From: an uncultured Roseburia sp.
GTDB lineage: Bacteria > Bacillota > Clostridia > Lachnospirales > Lachnospiraceae
Direction of reading: 5' to 3'
Assembly: GCA_947642555.1 (NCBI GenBank)
Contig: CANRSX010000036.1
Location: 1 to 48,285, forward strand
DNA length: 48,285 nucleotides
A program made the translations under genes and the position numbers. Under the pieces are notes generated by a model. That model saw nothing but the letters and a program-made list of their open reading frames with translations, searched no databases and was not told the DNA's origin. Numbering within the stretch: position 1 is the first letter of the stretch; every line of letters begins with the position of its first letter. This document shows positions 35,260 through 43,828 of the stretch, piece after piece.

Positions 35260-35973
35260 ATGAAGGTGACGGCTTTATTAACGGGAAGAGGCAACAATAC
35301 GCTGCCGGACAAAAATGTGTTAGAGATCCTGGGACATCCTGTACTGTATTACCCTGCCCACGCAGGAAGAATGGCAGAATGTGTGGATACTTATTACTGC
35401 AGCAGCGATGATGAAAAGATTCTAAAAGCAGCGGAAGAGGAAGGGTATCGGAGAATTGTACGCCCCGGGGAGCTGGCATTGCCGTCGGCACAGCATATCG
35501 ATGCCATAAGACATGCGATGACGGTAATTGAAAAACAGGAAAAACTGGCCGAGATATTTGTGGTTCTTCTGGCGAATAATGTGACGGTAAAATCGGACTG
35601 GATTAATACATGTGTGGAAATGATGAAAGCGGATATGACAATCAGCGCCGTCGTACCGGTGTACCAGGACAATGATCATCATCCGCTGCGCAGTAAAAGG
35701 GCTGTTGATCATCGTCTGCAGATGTATGAGCGTGATGTCCATGGAACCGTATCCACGAACCGTCAGGATCTGCCGGCCTGTTATTTTCTGTCACATAATT
35801 TCTGGGTTTTAAATACAAAGCTGCTGACAGAGCAGGGGAATTCCGGACAGCAGCCATGGAGTTTTATGGGACATAATATCGCATATATAGAGATAGAAGA
35901 ATCGATAGATATACATAAAGAAGTGGATCTTCTGGTAGCGCGGGAATGGATCAGAAAAAATTATACGGATTGA
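35260..35973 (+). CDS. CMP-sugar synthetase-like cytidylyltransferase
   Basis: A 237-residue protein of the CMP-NeuAc/CMP-KDO synthetase-like nucleotidyltransferase fold (PF02348). It has the LPDKNVLEILGHPVLYY start, the RPGELALPSAQHIDAI block and a late VVPVYQDNDHHPLR segment. The usual first motif (ARGGSKGLPGKN-like) is changed to LTGRGNNTLPDKN, and the expected Q-T-S-P region reads LLANNVTVKSDW; the true substrate may therefore differ from sialic acid. ATG 35260 gives an N-terminus matching the family; ATG 35245 and 35248 are in-frame alternatives. It lies between the sialyltransferase-like gene and an epimerase gene. Confidence 0.75.
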   Translation: MKVTALLTGRGNNTLPDKNVLEILGHPVLYYPAHAGRMAECVDTYYCSSDDEKILKAAEEEGYRRIVRPGELALPSAQHIDAIRHAMTVIEKQEKLAEIFVVLLANNVTVKSDWINTCVEMMKADMTISAVVPVYQDNDHHPLRSKRAVDHRLQMYERDVHGTVSTNRQDLPACYFLSHNFWVLNTKLLTEQGNSGQQPWSFMGHNIAYIEIEESIDIHKEVDLLVAREWIRKNYTD

Positions 35974-35987
35974 GAAAGGATGCAGGG

Positions 35988-36932
35988 ATGGGAAAATATC
36001 TGGTAACCGGAGCAGCGGGTTTTATCGGCGGAGCAGTTGCGGAATTGCTGATAAACAGGGGAGACAGTGTTGTTACAATTGACAATCTGTCTACAGGAAT
36101 GAGAGAGCGGATTCCGAAAGGTGTGGATTTTATCGAAGGGGATGCAGGAAGTCCAAAGGTAATCAGAAAGCTTAACGGAATCAGATTTGACGCAATTATT
36201 CATCTGGCGGGACAGAGTTCCGGAGAAGTATCATTTGAAAATCCGGTATACGATCTGCAGACCAATACACAGTCCACATTACTGCTGCTTGACTATGCGT
36301 GCAGAAACGATATACACAGATTTGTGTATGCAGGTTCCATGTCTGTGTATGGAGATCAGAATCCTCCGCTTGTCACGGAAGACTCTGATACCGTGCCAAA
36401 AAGTTTTTATGCAGTGGGAAAACTGGCAAGCGAAAAATATATGCGAATTTATGCATCAGAATTCGGAATAACCTGTACGGCACTGAGATTTTTTAATATA
36501 TATGGCGTCGGGCAGAATCTGTCAAATTTAAAACAGGGGATGGCAAGCATATATCTTGCGATGGCAGTCAGAGATCATAAAATTATCGTGAAAGGCAGCC
36601 CGGACCGGTTTCGGGATTTTGTGTACATTGATGATGCGGTAAGTTCTGTTATGGCAGCGCTGGAAAGAAAAAATGGATTTGATTTTTACAATGTTTCGAC
36701 GAAGCACAGAACAAGAGTCGAAGAAGTCATCCGGATCATCTGTGACGGATTGCCATATTCCGTGACGACAGAATATGTATCTGGAACCCAGGGAGATCAG
36801 TTCGGCATTTATGGTGACAATTCCAAAATCAGAAAGGAGCTTGGATGGAGCCCGCAGGTGAAATTTGAGGAGGGCATGGCCAGAATGACAGAATGGGCGG
36901 TGGAACGGATGGCAGCAGAAAGAGGAATGTAA
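35988..36932 (+). CDS. NAD-dependent sugar epimerase/dehydratase (extended SDR)
   Basis: A 314-residue extended short-chain dehydrogenase. The NAD-binding motif is TGAAGFIGG (7-15); the catalytic serine lies in YAGSMSVYG (S119) and YxxxK is YAVGK (141-145). FRDFVYIDDAV is the substrate-binding block of UDP-glucose 4-epimerase-like enzymes. It should supply an activated sugar for the polysaccharide. ATG 35988 follows GAAAGGA; an in-frame ATG at 35946 would overlap the previous gene and add an atypical N-terminus. The STAND ATPase gene starts 28 nt after the stop. Confidence 0.92.
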   Translation: MGKYLVTGAAGFIGGAVAELLINRGDSVVTIDNLSTGMRERIPKGVDFIEGDAGSPKVIRKLNGIRFDAIIHLAGQSSGEVSFENPVYDLQTNTQSTLLLLDYACRNDIHRFVYAGSMSVYGDQNPPLVTEDSDTVPKSFYAVGKLASEKYMRIYASEFGITCTALRFFNIYGVGQNLSNLKQGMASIYLAMAVRDHKIIVKGSPDRFRDFVYIDDAVSSVMAALERKNGFDFYNVSTKHRTRVEEVIRIICDGLPYSVTTEYVSGTQGDQFGIYGDNSKIRKELGWSPQVKFEEGMARMTEWAVERMAAERGM

Positions 36933-36960
36933 GCTTTTGAAAAAATACGGAGGATGAGCC

Positions 36961-39456
36961 ATGAAAGAAATAATGACAACCGTTACCGATATATTAACAG
37001 GGGACGTGGCAAATGTCGTGGCGGAGTTCTGCGACGCGGGTTTAGAAGCCTGGATAAATCGGGCGAATTTTAAAGAGAAGATGAACGAATGTCTGAGTCA
37101 TGTGAAGGATTCTGTGACGAAAGAACAGATGGGTGAGATCACAAAAAATCTGGAAAAAGAGGCAAAGGAATATATTAAGAATCAGGACCTGGATGCGATC
37201 TCCCATATCAGAGATGCTTTGGATCAGGAGATGAATATACTGGGAATTGATCCGGTGCATCAGAATGTCTTAAAGAAGATTTTTATAGTATATGTGATGA
37301 CATATATTCATGAGGTAAACCCGACATTTTATAACGCTCTAAAAATAAAATATAAAAGCGATGAAGAGTTCAGGCTGCTGCGGGAGGAAATAGGAAAAAT
37401 AAAAGAAAAGCCCCAAAAACCGGAGATTGTGTTACGTCCTGCATCATCCAGAGTACATATTGAAAATTCGGATCGGATGGTTTCAAGAGACGATGAAATC
37501 GCGGATATTCAGAATAAGTTTGATAAGGGGAGCAGTGTTATTTTCCTGCATGGCCGGCCCGGCATGGGGAAAACCACCCTGGCCAGCTTATATGCAAATC
37601 AATCGGCATTTGAAAAAATATATACTCAGCAGTATACGGATAATCTGGAAGGTACAATGGCCCGGCTGGCAGGAACACATTCGAGAGCAACGAAGGTAAC
37701 CGGAACGGATATACTGGAACATCTGGAACATACCAGTGAGGAAGAACGGGGCAGAATACTTCTGATTATAGATAATTTTAATCATGATGCACTTCAGGAA
37801 GCGAATAAGAGTCATTTTGTATCAGAGACAGACAGTGACTTTTTTAAACGGTTATGCGGAGCGGGAATTCATATTCTGGTCACGACCCGCATTAATGTAA
37901 ATAAAACGATGGTGGAGGTAGGAGCAGTGAAAAAACCTATGGAATTGTTTGAAAAGATTTACGAGAGGGCACTGAACGATGAGCAGAAAAAAATGGCGGA
38001 TGAGCTGATCGATATTGTACAGGGAAATACCATGCTGATTGAACAGGCGGCAGGCATATGGAAAAAATCAGGCAGGATAGAACAGGAACATTTATTACAA
38101 TGCTTAAAAGACTGTAATCTGAAGGAAGATCCAACGCGTGTGACAGATAAGACCTTATATGAGATGGTAAGTGCAATGCTGAATTTTTCAGGGATAAAGG
38201 CGAACCAGAAAGCAGGGGATATTTTTGCCTGTGCCGCCCTGGCTCCGCGAAGGGGACTGCCCAGGGAGTTCTTTCTGCAATTAACGGAATGTGAGGAAAA
38301 TATCCTGCGGGATCTGATTGACGGCAGCTGGGTCCTGCTGAATTCAGAAGAAAATGTACTGCTGCATCCACTGGTAAAAGAAATCGCAATAGAAGAGAGT
38401 ATGGTATCTTTCGATAGATGTAAAACGTTCTGCGAAAATCTGATGAAAATAATGGATGTGGATGAACCTTTTGAACAGAGGTATTCATATAAAGATTGTG
38501 CATGGGAAGTGTATAAACGGTTTTCACTGGAGGATGATAATATCACTCTGATAAAACTATATTATGGATTGAGCGATGTCTATGATAAGTCGGGTGAACT
38601 GGAACGTTCAAAGGAGATTGCTGAAAAACTGGAAGAACAATTGGAACATTCGAACATAGAAATACATATAAAGGCAAGGATGCTCAGCGGAATCGCATAT
38701 AGCATTCAGAACTCATTTAAGGACATGACAGAGCTGGATCATGCCGCAGAACTGCTGGAGCGTGCAAGGACTATTATTTTTAATCTGCCAGAGGATGAGC
38801 TGCAAAAGATCGAGGTAAAACGTGCAAAAAGCATTCTGCTGAATGATTTCGGATCCAACCATCTGGCCAGAATGAGCTGCCATCAGAGGGAAAGACTAAA
38901 GCAGATAAAGGAAGCGGCTGAGTCTCACGAAAGAGCATTGGAATACCGGGAAAATCAGCTTGAAAGGGCGCAGGATGAAAATATGACAAGAGAGTGGAGG
39001 CTGAGTGTTGCAAACTCTTATAATGCGCTGGGAACCGACAAATATTATGAAGGAGACTTTAAAAAGGCGGCGGAGTTTCACAGAAAGGCACTGGGTATTC
39101 GGGAAAAATATCAGATGAAGGACGAGATCTGCGTCAGCCGGCAGCGCATCATCGGATGCGTGATAGAAGGATATAGAAAGAATCTGACTGTGGAGAAGGA
39201 AGAAATTCAGGATGCGCTAAGCTATTTCCCCGAATTACTGGAAATCAATTTTGAAATGGATAATATAAGAGCATTAAAAATAAACGGAAACTATTTCAGA
39301 GAAATCAGTGTGATCATAGAAAATGACAGGAGACTGGAATCGCTGATAGAGGAATTATCCGGTAAAAAGAAAAAAATTGCAGAATGGATTGAGAAGGAAC
39401 CGGAATTGGAGAGGTTTCATGATATGAAACGCATTTTGGGATTGCAGGATATCTGA
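36961..39456 (+). CDS. STAND NTPase with NB-ARC-like module and TPR repeats
   Basis: An 831-residue cytoplasmic signalling ATPase. An N-terminal helical region (1-150) matches no domain I know. The NB-ARC-like module starts VSRDDEIADIQNKF and has Walker A GRPGMGKTT (198-206), Walker B ILLIIDNF (266-273) and a LVTTR sensor (306-310). A winged-helix-like segment follows, ending LLHPLVKEIAIEES. From about residue 515 on there are helical repeats, with convincing TPRs around 680-740 (SYNALGTDKYYEGDFKKAAEFHRKALGIREKY). Such proteins often sense a ligand and fire an N-terminal effector, including in phage defence. It is the last gene of the polysaccharide operon, next to hicAB. Confidence 0.88.
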   Translation: MKEIMTTVTDILTGDVANVVAEFCDAGLEAWINRANFKEKMNECLSHVKDSVTKEQMGEITKNLEKEAKEYIKNQDLDAISHIRDALDQEMNILGIDPVHQNVLKKIFIVYVMTYIHEVNPTFYNALKIKYKSDEEFRLLREEIGKIKEKPQKPEIVLRPASSRVHIENSDRMVSRDDEIADIQNKFDKGSSVIFLHGRPGMGKTTLASLYANQSAFEKIYTQQYTDNLEGTMARLAGTHSRATKVTGTDILEHLEHTSEEERGRILLIIDNFNHDALQEANKSHFVSETDSDFFKRLCGAGIHILVTTRINVNKTMVEVGAVKKPMELFEKIYERALNDEQKKMADELIDIVQGNTMLIEQAAGIWKKSGRIEQEHLLQCLKDCNLKEDPTRVTDKTLYEMVSAMLNFSGIKANQKAGDIFACAALAPRRGLPREFFLQLTECEENILRDLIDGSWVLLNSEENVLLHPLVKEIAIEESMVSFDRCKTFCENLMKIMDVDEPFEQRYSYKDCAWEVYKRFSLEDDNITLIKLYYGLSDVYDKSGELERSKEIAEKLEEQLEHSNIEIHIKARMLSGIAYSIQNSFKDMTELDHAAELLERARTIIFNLPEDELQKIEVKRAKSILLNDFGSNHLARMSCHQRERLKQIKEAAESHERALEYRENQLERAQDENMTREWRLSVANSYNALGTDKYYEGDFKKAAEFHRKALGIREKYQMKDEICVSRQRIIGCVIEGYRKNLTVEKEEIQDALSYFPELLEINFEMDNIRALKINGNYFREISVIIENDRRLESLIEELSGKKKKIAEWIEKEPELERFHDMKRILGLQDI

Positions 39457-39458
39457 TA

Positions 39459-39492
39459 ATCTGCCCCTGCTCTTTGGTGAGCAGGGGCAGAT
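39459..39492. terminator. 14-bp perfect hairpin between convergent genes
   Basis: ATCTGCCCCTGCTC (39459-39472) and GAGCAGGGGCAGAT (39479-39492) pair perfectly around a 6-nt loop, starting just after the STAND ATPase stop. No T-tract follows on either strand, so it may be a weak bidirectional terminator or an mRNA-protecting hairpin. It separates the operon from the opposing hicB. Confidence 0.75.
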
Positions 39493-39500
39493 AAATTCTC

Positions 39501-39896
39501 CTAAGTGGGACATGCCGTCCCCTGCCCGTACTGCACGGAGTCATTTTTTGTCAGAAGATACAGGCAGTACTGATTCATGCTGATTCCTTCCTGCCGGGCG
39601 TGTAAGGACAGGGATCTGTGAAGGCTGCGCGGCATTCTTAGTTTGAACTGACCGGAATACTGAGAGAGATCTGCTTCAGAAACGGGCTCGGCAATCTCAA
39701 TGCCTTCTTCCAGGGCGGCTTCAAGCCATGCTCTTTTAGCATCCTCGGCATTGCGAATGATCCCGTCCATTGTTTCAGAGCAGGTGATGCATCCCGGAAG
39801 TTCCGGATAACGTGCGCCGTAACCGCCTTCGGTCTGATCGGGAATGATTTCAAGGCGGTATGGAAGTGAAAGATAATAGTCAATGTTTTTGTTCAT
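39501..39896 (-). CDS. hicB: HicB family antitoxin
   Basis: A 131-residue antitoxin with the partially degraded RNase-H-like fold of HicB at the N-terminus (YYLSLPYRLEIIPDQTEGGYGARYPELPGCITCSETMDG) and a C-terminal DNA-binding segment (FKLRMPRSLHRSLSLHARQEGISMNQYCLYLL) of the ribbon-helix-helix type. It would neutralise HicA and autoregulate the pair. The start is ATG 39896, with GTGAGG upstream; GTG 39908 is an alternative. It overlaps the end of hicA by 17 nt. Confidence 0.92.
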   Translation of the reverse strand: MNKNIDYYLSLPYRLEIIPDQTEGGYGARYPELPGCITCSETMDGIIRNAEDAKRAWLEAALEEGIEIAEPVSEADLSQYSGQFKLRMPRSLHRSLSLHARQEGISMNQYCLYLLTKNDSVQYGQGTACPT

Positions 39897-40134
39897 TGTT
39901 TTCCTCACTTTCTATGGCTTCTTTGACCATAATAATATAGATTCGCCGAATGGGTTCATGCTGTGGAATGGTAATCGGCTGTCTGCCCGGTTTGCGGAAT
40001 GTTTTATGACTGCTCCCGCCAGCGGGGCCGCTTACGGTATAACCGTATGTTTCAAGGACTTTTCTGACTTCGTCAAATCGCAGATTTTTATCTAATGATT
40101 TGATGCGCTGAAGCAGTTTATCGAATTGGGACAT
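39880..40134 (-). CDS. hicA: HicA family mRNA-interferase toxin
   Basis: An 84-residue toxin of the double-stranded-RNA-binding fold that cuts mRNA. The catalytic histidine lies in GGSSHKTFRKPG, followed by the family's PITIPQHEPI. The start is ATG 40134 behind AGGAGGT. Its promoter directly upstream is perfect. Toxin comes first and antitoxin overlaps it, the usual hicAB order. Confidence 0.92.
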   Translation of the reverse strand: MSQFDKLLQRIKSLDKNLRFDEVRKVLETYGYTVSGPAGGSSHKTFRKPGRQPITIPQHEPIRRIYIIMVKEAIESEENNEQKH

Positions 40135-40150
40135 TGTACCTCCTGTTATT

Positions 40151-40179
40151 ATTATAAATGGTGTTATATATGATGTCAA
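40151..40179 (-). promoter_or_regulatory. Perfect consensus promoter of hicAB
   Basis: On the minus strand TTGACA (40179-40174) and TATAAT (40156-40151) are separated by exactly 17 nt. The start site would be near 40144, leaving about 10 nt before the hicA ATG. The remaining gap, 40180-40384, holds the upstream side of this promoter and the ribosome binding site AGAAAGGAG of the next plus-strand gene; I see no other gene in it. Confidence 0.9.
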
Positions 40180-40384
40180 TGAAAATGTTTACAGGTTTCA
40201 GACCCCGGAAAAAGGGACAGATTTCCGGCAGATGCAGCCGGTATGGGTCAGTCATGAAAAACTGCAAATATAGAATAACATATCAGGACAGAAAAATCAA
40301 GAGAAATTTGTAGTATGAAAAACAACAGATAACGTACCATATATAAAAGAAATAACGCCCTCACAGAAAGGAGTCCCTGAAAAT

Positions 40385-41278
40385 ATGAAACGGATCATAC
40401 TTCCATGGATCATGGCATTCGCATTCATCCTGCCGGTTTTCCTGCCCGCCGGCTTTTCTGCCCGTGCGGCACAGCCGGCGGCTGCCTTCGGCTCCGGCTA
40501 TTACCGCGTGACTGCCGGCGACGAATTCCGCGTGGGTGTGCAGATCGGCACGGATTCCGGTGATACCGCCGGCGCCTACCGCCTCCTGGTCCGCTATGAC
40601 GCATCCGTGCTGGAATACCTCTCCGGTGCGGACGGAATTGAGGAGGGCTGCCTGGTGCTGACGGGGGAGACAGAGGGGAATCCCGTATGGCGGATGCTGG
40701 AATTCCGTCTGCTGTCCGACGACAGCTCCTGGCTTGAGCTCCTGCCGGAGGGCGGGGCCGGGGAAGTACCGGAGGACGGAGCGGATCAGGACGGTGCGTC
40801 CGGCATGTCAGCGGTATGTGCGCCGGTGCTCGCGGTGAGGGAGGACGACACGCTGCGGCTGACGGCGCTGGCAGCGGATCCGGCGCTTTCTGAGACGTTT
40901 GACGCGGAACAGCGGGTGTATCATCTTAAGGAAGCCCTGCGGGCCGGGGAGGAAAACGCCGGACTTAGGGTACAGGCGGAAGCGGGGGAAGGGATTCAGG
41001 TGATGCTTTCGGATCTGACAGGGGCCGGGCCCGGCAGGAAAATCATCCGGATCTCCCTTGTGGACGGGGAGGGAAGGAGCGGGCGTTATTATCTGCTGGC
41101 CAGACTGGAAGAGGAGGAGGTGCAGCTGCCTTCCTTTTTATATGAAGGGGAAGAGTGGCAGATCCTCGATTCCGTGCGGTATGCGGAAGAATATTTACGG
41201 ATGACGTATGCAACGGCCACCTTCAGCATTGATCTGCAGGTACGATGCCGTGGACATATCATTGGCTTTGATGAGTAA
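40385..41278 (+). CDS. Secreted protein with cohesin-like and cadherin-like beta-sandwich domains
   Basis: A 297-residue exported protein with a signal peptide (1-29, ending ARAA). Residues about 35-85 (YYRVTAGDEFRVGVQIGTDSGDTAGAYRLLVRYDASVLEYL) have the pattern of a cohesin-like module; a low-complexity Gly/Asp segment follows, and residues about 155-235 (ADPALSETFDAEQRVYHLKE ... GRSGRYYLLARLEEE) fit the cadherin-like beta-sandwich family PF12733. No membrane anchor or sorting signal is seen at the C-terminus. ATG 40385 follows AGAAAGGAG. It ends at its own terminator. Confidence 0.8.
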   Translation: MKRIILPWIMAFAFILPVFLPAGFSARAAQPAAAFGSGYYRVTAGDEFRVGVQIGTDSGDTAGAYRLLVRYDASVLEYLSGADGIEEGCLVLTGETEGNPVWRMLEFRLLSDDSSWLELLPEGGAGEVPEDGADQDGASGMSAVCAPVLAVREDDTLRLTALAADPALSETFDAEQRVYHLKEALRAGEENAGLRVQAEAGEGIQVMLSDLTGAGPGRKIIRISLVDGEGRSGRYYLLARLEEEEVQLPSFLYEGEEWQILDSVRYAEEYLRMTYATATFSIDLQVRCRGHIIGFDE

Positions 41279-41298
41279 AAAACAGCAAATAACAAAAA

Positions 41299-41336
41299 CG
41301 GGCTCCCCATGATCTACAGGGAGCCCGGATTTTTTT
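41299..41336 (+). terminator. Intrinsic terminator after the cohesin-like gene
   Basis: CGGGCTCCC (41299-41307) pairs with GGGAGCCCG (41319-41327) and a seven-T tract follows (41330-41336). Confidence 0.95.
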
Positions 41337-41432
41337 GATGAACATCTCGTACCCTGCCCCCAAACATGATATGATAGACGGAAAGCACCGACAACCATAA
41401 ATAATGTTTACAGGAAAGTTTTTGAAAATCAG

Positions 41433-41813
41433 GTGTATTCCCATTTGTCCAATGACGGATGGGCGGGTTTTCTGGGCAGCTATGTCGGCGGCGTCCTCGG
41501 CGGGCTGGGGACGCTGATTGCGATGTATGTCACCATGAAGCACTCGATCGAGATTCAGGCCGAAAATAAGAAGGATACCGACCAGCTTATTATCAAAACA
41601 AAGCTCTTTGGAAATCCGGATGCGGAAAAGCTGGTACATTTTATGGAGGAGTTTCACCGTGAGACCGGGATACCGCAGAGGGCGGCGGAATGCGGTTTAT
41701 GGCTGGACGAAAGCACGGAGAAGCTGATGGGACTGTTTGAGGAATTCCGGGAGCGGTATGTGAGGGGAGAAGCTGCCGGAGAGACACCGGATATCTGGAA
41801 GAAACCGGTTTAA
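41433..41813 (+). CDS. Small hypothetical membrane protein, possibly a remnant
   Basis: A 126-residue ORF from GTG 41433 with a single glycine-rich hydrophobic segment (about 9-35, GFLGSYVGGVLGGLGTLIAMYV) followed by a helical, charged C-terminal region. Proteins beginning with this SNDGW-GFLGSY pattern are common uncharacterised membrane proteins in Clostridia. No good ribosome binding site precedes the GTG, and the same frame stays open upstream without a start codon to a stop at 41367, so the 5' end may be lost. Function unknown. Confidence 0.5.
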   Translation: MYSHLSNDGWAGFLGSYVGGVLGGLGTLIAMYVTMKHSIEIQAENKKDTDQLIIKTKLFGNPDAEKLVHFMEEFHRETGIPQRAAECGLWLDESTEKLMGLFEEFRERYVRGEAAGETPDIWKKPV

Positions 41814-41910
41814 CATGCCGTTTCTTCGGAAAAAACAACGTCACTTTTTTCGATCGTTCTGGTGAAAATCAACAATTACCGACATAATGCATAACTATTA
41901 TAAATTACAC

Positions 41911-41939
41911 TTGACATTTTCGGCAAAAGTATATAAAAT
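41911..41939 (+). promoter_or_regulatory. Promoter of the second sortase cassette
   Basis: TTGACA (41911-41916) and TAAAAT (41934-41939) are 17 nt apart, the same boxes and spacing as in the main operon promoter but without the palindromes. The start site would be near 41946, leaving about 35 nt before the sortase start. The rest of the gap 41814-41979 shows nothing else clear. Confidence 0.85.
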
Positions 41940-41979
41940 ATGGACGAATTAATAACTTTTTTAAAAAGGACTGCACATC

Positions 41980-42831
41980 ATGATAAAAAAGGAACAAAAA
42001 AATGCAAAAAAGGAGTTGTACCGCAGAGTGATTCTGTCTGTGGCAGCAGCGGGCTGTCTGATCTGTGTCTGCTGTGTGGCGGTGAAGCTTGTGAAAGGAA
42101 GCCATGCGGGCCGGGTATATGAGACGATGCGGCAGGAATGCGTCGTGACCGGGATGACGGAAAATCTGCCGGAGGCGGCCACAGAGGAGAGCACGGAGGC
42201 GGAGGAGATACCGCATGTGTATGAGGAGATGCCGGCGGTGGATTTTGATGCGCTATGGGAGACCAATACGGATATCTGCGCCTGGATTTTTATCCCGGGA
42301 ACGGAGGTAAATTACCCGGTACTGCAGAATGCGGCGGCAACGGACCCGCATGATACTTATTATCTGGACCACACGGTGGACCGTGTATCCGGACTTCCGG
42401 GTGCGATTTACATCGAGCCCTGCAATGCAAAAGATTTTTCGGACAGAAATACCGTTCTCTACGGTCACCATATGAAGAACGGTTCCATGTTTGCTTCGCT
42501 GGATCGCTTTAAGGATAACGTTTTTCTGGAGGAAAATGCATTCGCTTATGTCGTGACGCCGGACGAAAATATGGTGTATCAGATCTGGGCAGCGGTTGTC
42601 TATGATGACCGCCACATTATGGGGATTTATGATTTTGAGCAGGATACCAGTTATCAGGCGTTTCTCGATTCCCTCACAGATAACCGGAACATGGCGGATG
42701 TTTTCCGGGAGGGGATGGAAGTGACGACAGAAGACCGGCTGATCACACTGTCCACCTGCGTGCCGAATCAGGACGGCAGCCGGCTGATTGTGGTGGCGGC
42801 CCTCATGGATGCATATGAAAGGGAAGACTGA
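41980..42831 (+). CDS. srtB: Class B sortase (cassette 2)
   Basis: A 283-residue paralogue of the sortase at 23164. The membrane anchor is at about 17-37. The catalytic residues are His163 (LYGHHMKNGSMF), Cys260 (TLSTC) and Arg268 (GSRLIVVAAL). Long stretches are nearly identical in the two, for example DTYYLxHTVxRxxGLPGAIYIEPCNA. It probably anchors the SPKTA protein encoded at 43866. ATG 41980 follows AAAAAGGACTG. The LCP gene overlaps its end by 17 nt, just as in cassette 1. Confidence 0.95.
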   Translation: MIKKEQKNAKKELYRRVILSVAAAGCLICVCCVAVKLVKGSHAGRVYETMRQECVVTGMTENLPEAATEESTEAEEIPHVYEEMPAVDFDALWETNTDICAWIFIPGTEVNYPVLQNAAATDPHDTYYLDHTVDRVSGLPGAIYIEPCNAKDFSDRNTVLYGHHMKNGSMFASLDRFKDNVFLEENAFAYVVTPDENMVYQIWAAVVYDDRHIMGIYDFEQDTSYQAFLDSLTDNRNMADVFREGMEVTTEDRLITLSTCVPNQDGSRLIVVAALMDAYERED

Positions 42832-43828
42832 TTTGAGATGGCCAAAGAGAGCGCTGTATGCCGCAGCCGCTGTGGTATGGGGCGGTATCCTGTTTTTTTT
42901 TCTGGTGTGCCAGGCCGGCAGATGGATGCTGCGAAACAATGCAGTGACGGCGGACGAAGCCGGCATACCGGAGACGGTCACATATCGCGGACAGACTTAT
43001 TCTTATAATGAAGATCTTTTCGTGATCCTCTGCATGGGAATCGATACAAAGGATGATATGATCCGCGACGGCGAGGCGGGGAACGCCAGGCAGTCGGATG
43101 CGAATTTTCTCGTGGTGCTGGATGGAAAAAAGAAAGAGATAAAGATTGTTGCGATTCCGCGTGATACGATGACCGGGATTGAGATTTACGACGTCAGAGG
43201 GGAATATGTGACGACGGTGGAGGAGCATTTTGCCCTGCAGTTTGCTTACGGCGACGGGGGGAGCAGAAGCTGCGAGATGACCGAACGTGCCGCTTCCCGT
43301 CTGTTTTACGGGATACCTGTGAACGGATACGTCTGTTTCAATCTCCGGGCGATCGAGGTGTTAAACGGGATGATGGGCGGTGTGCCGGTGGAGCCGGAGG
43401 AGGACTTTGAGGATCTGAAAGCGGGTGAGACGGTCACGCTGAATAATGAACAGGCATACCGTTATGTGCAGTCCAGAGACTGTGATGAGGCGTTCAGCGC
43501 AGAAAAGAGGCTTGGCAGACAGAAACAGTATCTGACTTCCTTTCTTCAGAAGGCGCTTGCCTGTACGAAGGAGGACCCGTTTCTGCCGGTCCGGATTTAT
43601 CATTCCGTCTCGGATCATATGAGTACGGATCTTTCCGGGATAAAACTGTTTTCACTTATTGTAACAGGGCTTCAGTGCGATTTTTCGGAAGACGGTTTTT
43701 ATGTCGTGCCGGGGGAACAGCGGGCAGGGCAGCGGTTTGAGGAATTCCATGTGGATGAGGATGCGTTTTATGAGATGATGCTGGAAATTTTTTTTGACAA
43801 AGATATTGACGCGGATGCGTTGATATAA
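42815..43828 (+). CDS. LytR-CpsA-Psr (LCP) family glycopolymer ligase (cassette 2)
   Basis: A 337-residue LCP protein, paralogue of the one at 23987. It has a short basic N-terminus, a membrane helix (about 14-32) and the LCP domain with LCMGIDTKD, QSDANFLVVLD (93-103) and VAIPRDTMTGI (112-122). Its C-terminus EDAFYEMMLEIFFDKDIDADALI is longer than that of the first copy. ATG 42815 overlaps the sortase stop by 17 nt. Upstream in-frame GTG 42788 and ATG 42806 are less likely. Its final codons form part of the conserved element before the substrate gene. Confidence 0.92.
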   Translation: MKGKTDLRWPKRALYAAAAVVWGGILFFFLVCQAGRWMLRNNAVTADEAGIPETVTYRGQTYSYNEDLFVILCMGIDTKDDMIRDGEAGNARQSDANFLVVLDGKKKEIKIVAIPRDTMTGIEIYDVRGEYVTTVEEHFALQFAYGDGGSRSCEMTERAASRLFYGIPVNGYVCFNLRAIEVLNGMMGGVPVEPEEDFEDLKAGETVTLNNEQAYRYVQSRDCDEAFSAEKRLGRQKQYLTSFLQKALACTKEDPFLPVRIYHSVSDHMSTDLSGIKLFSLIVTGLQCDFSEDGFYVVPGEQRAGQRFEEFHVDEDAFYEMMLEIFFDKDIDADALI

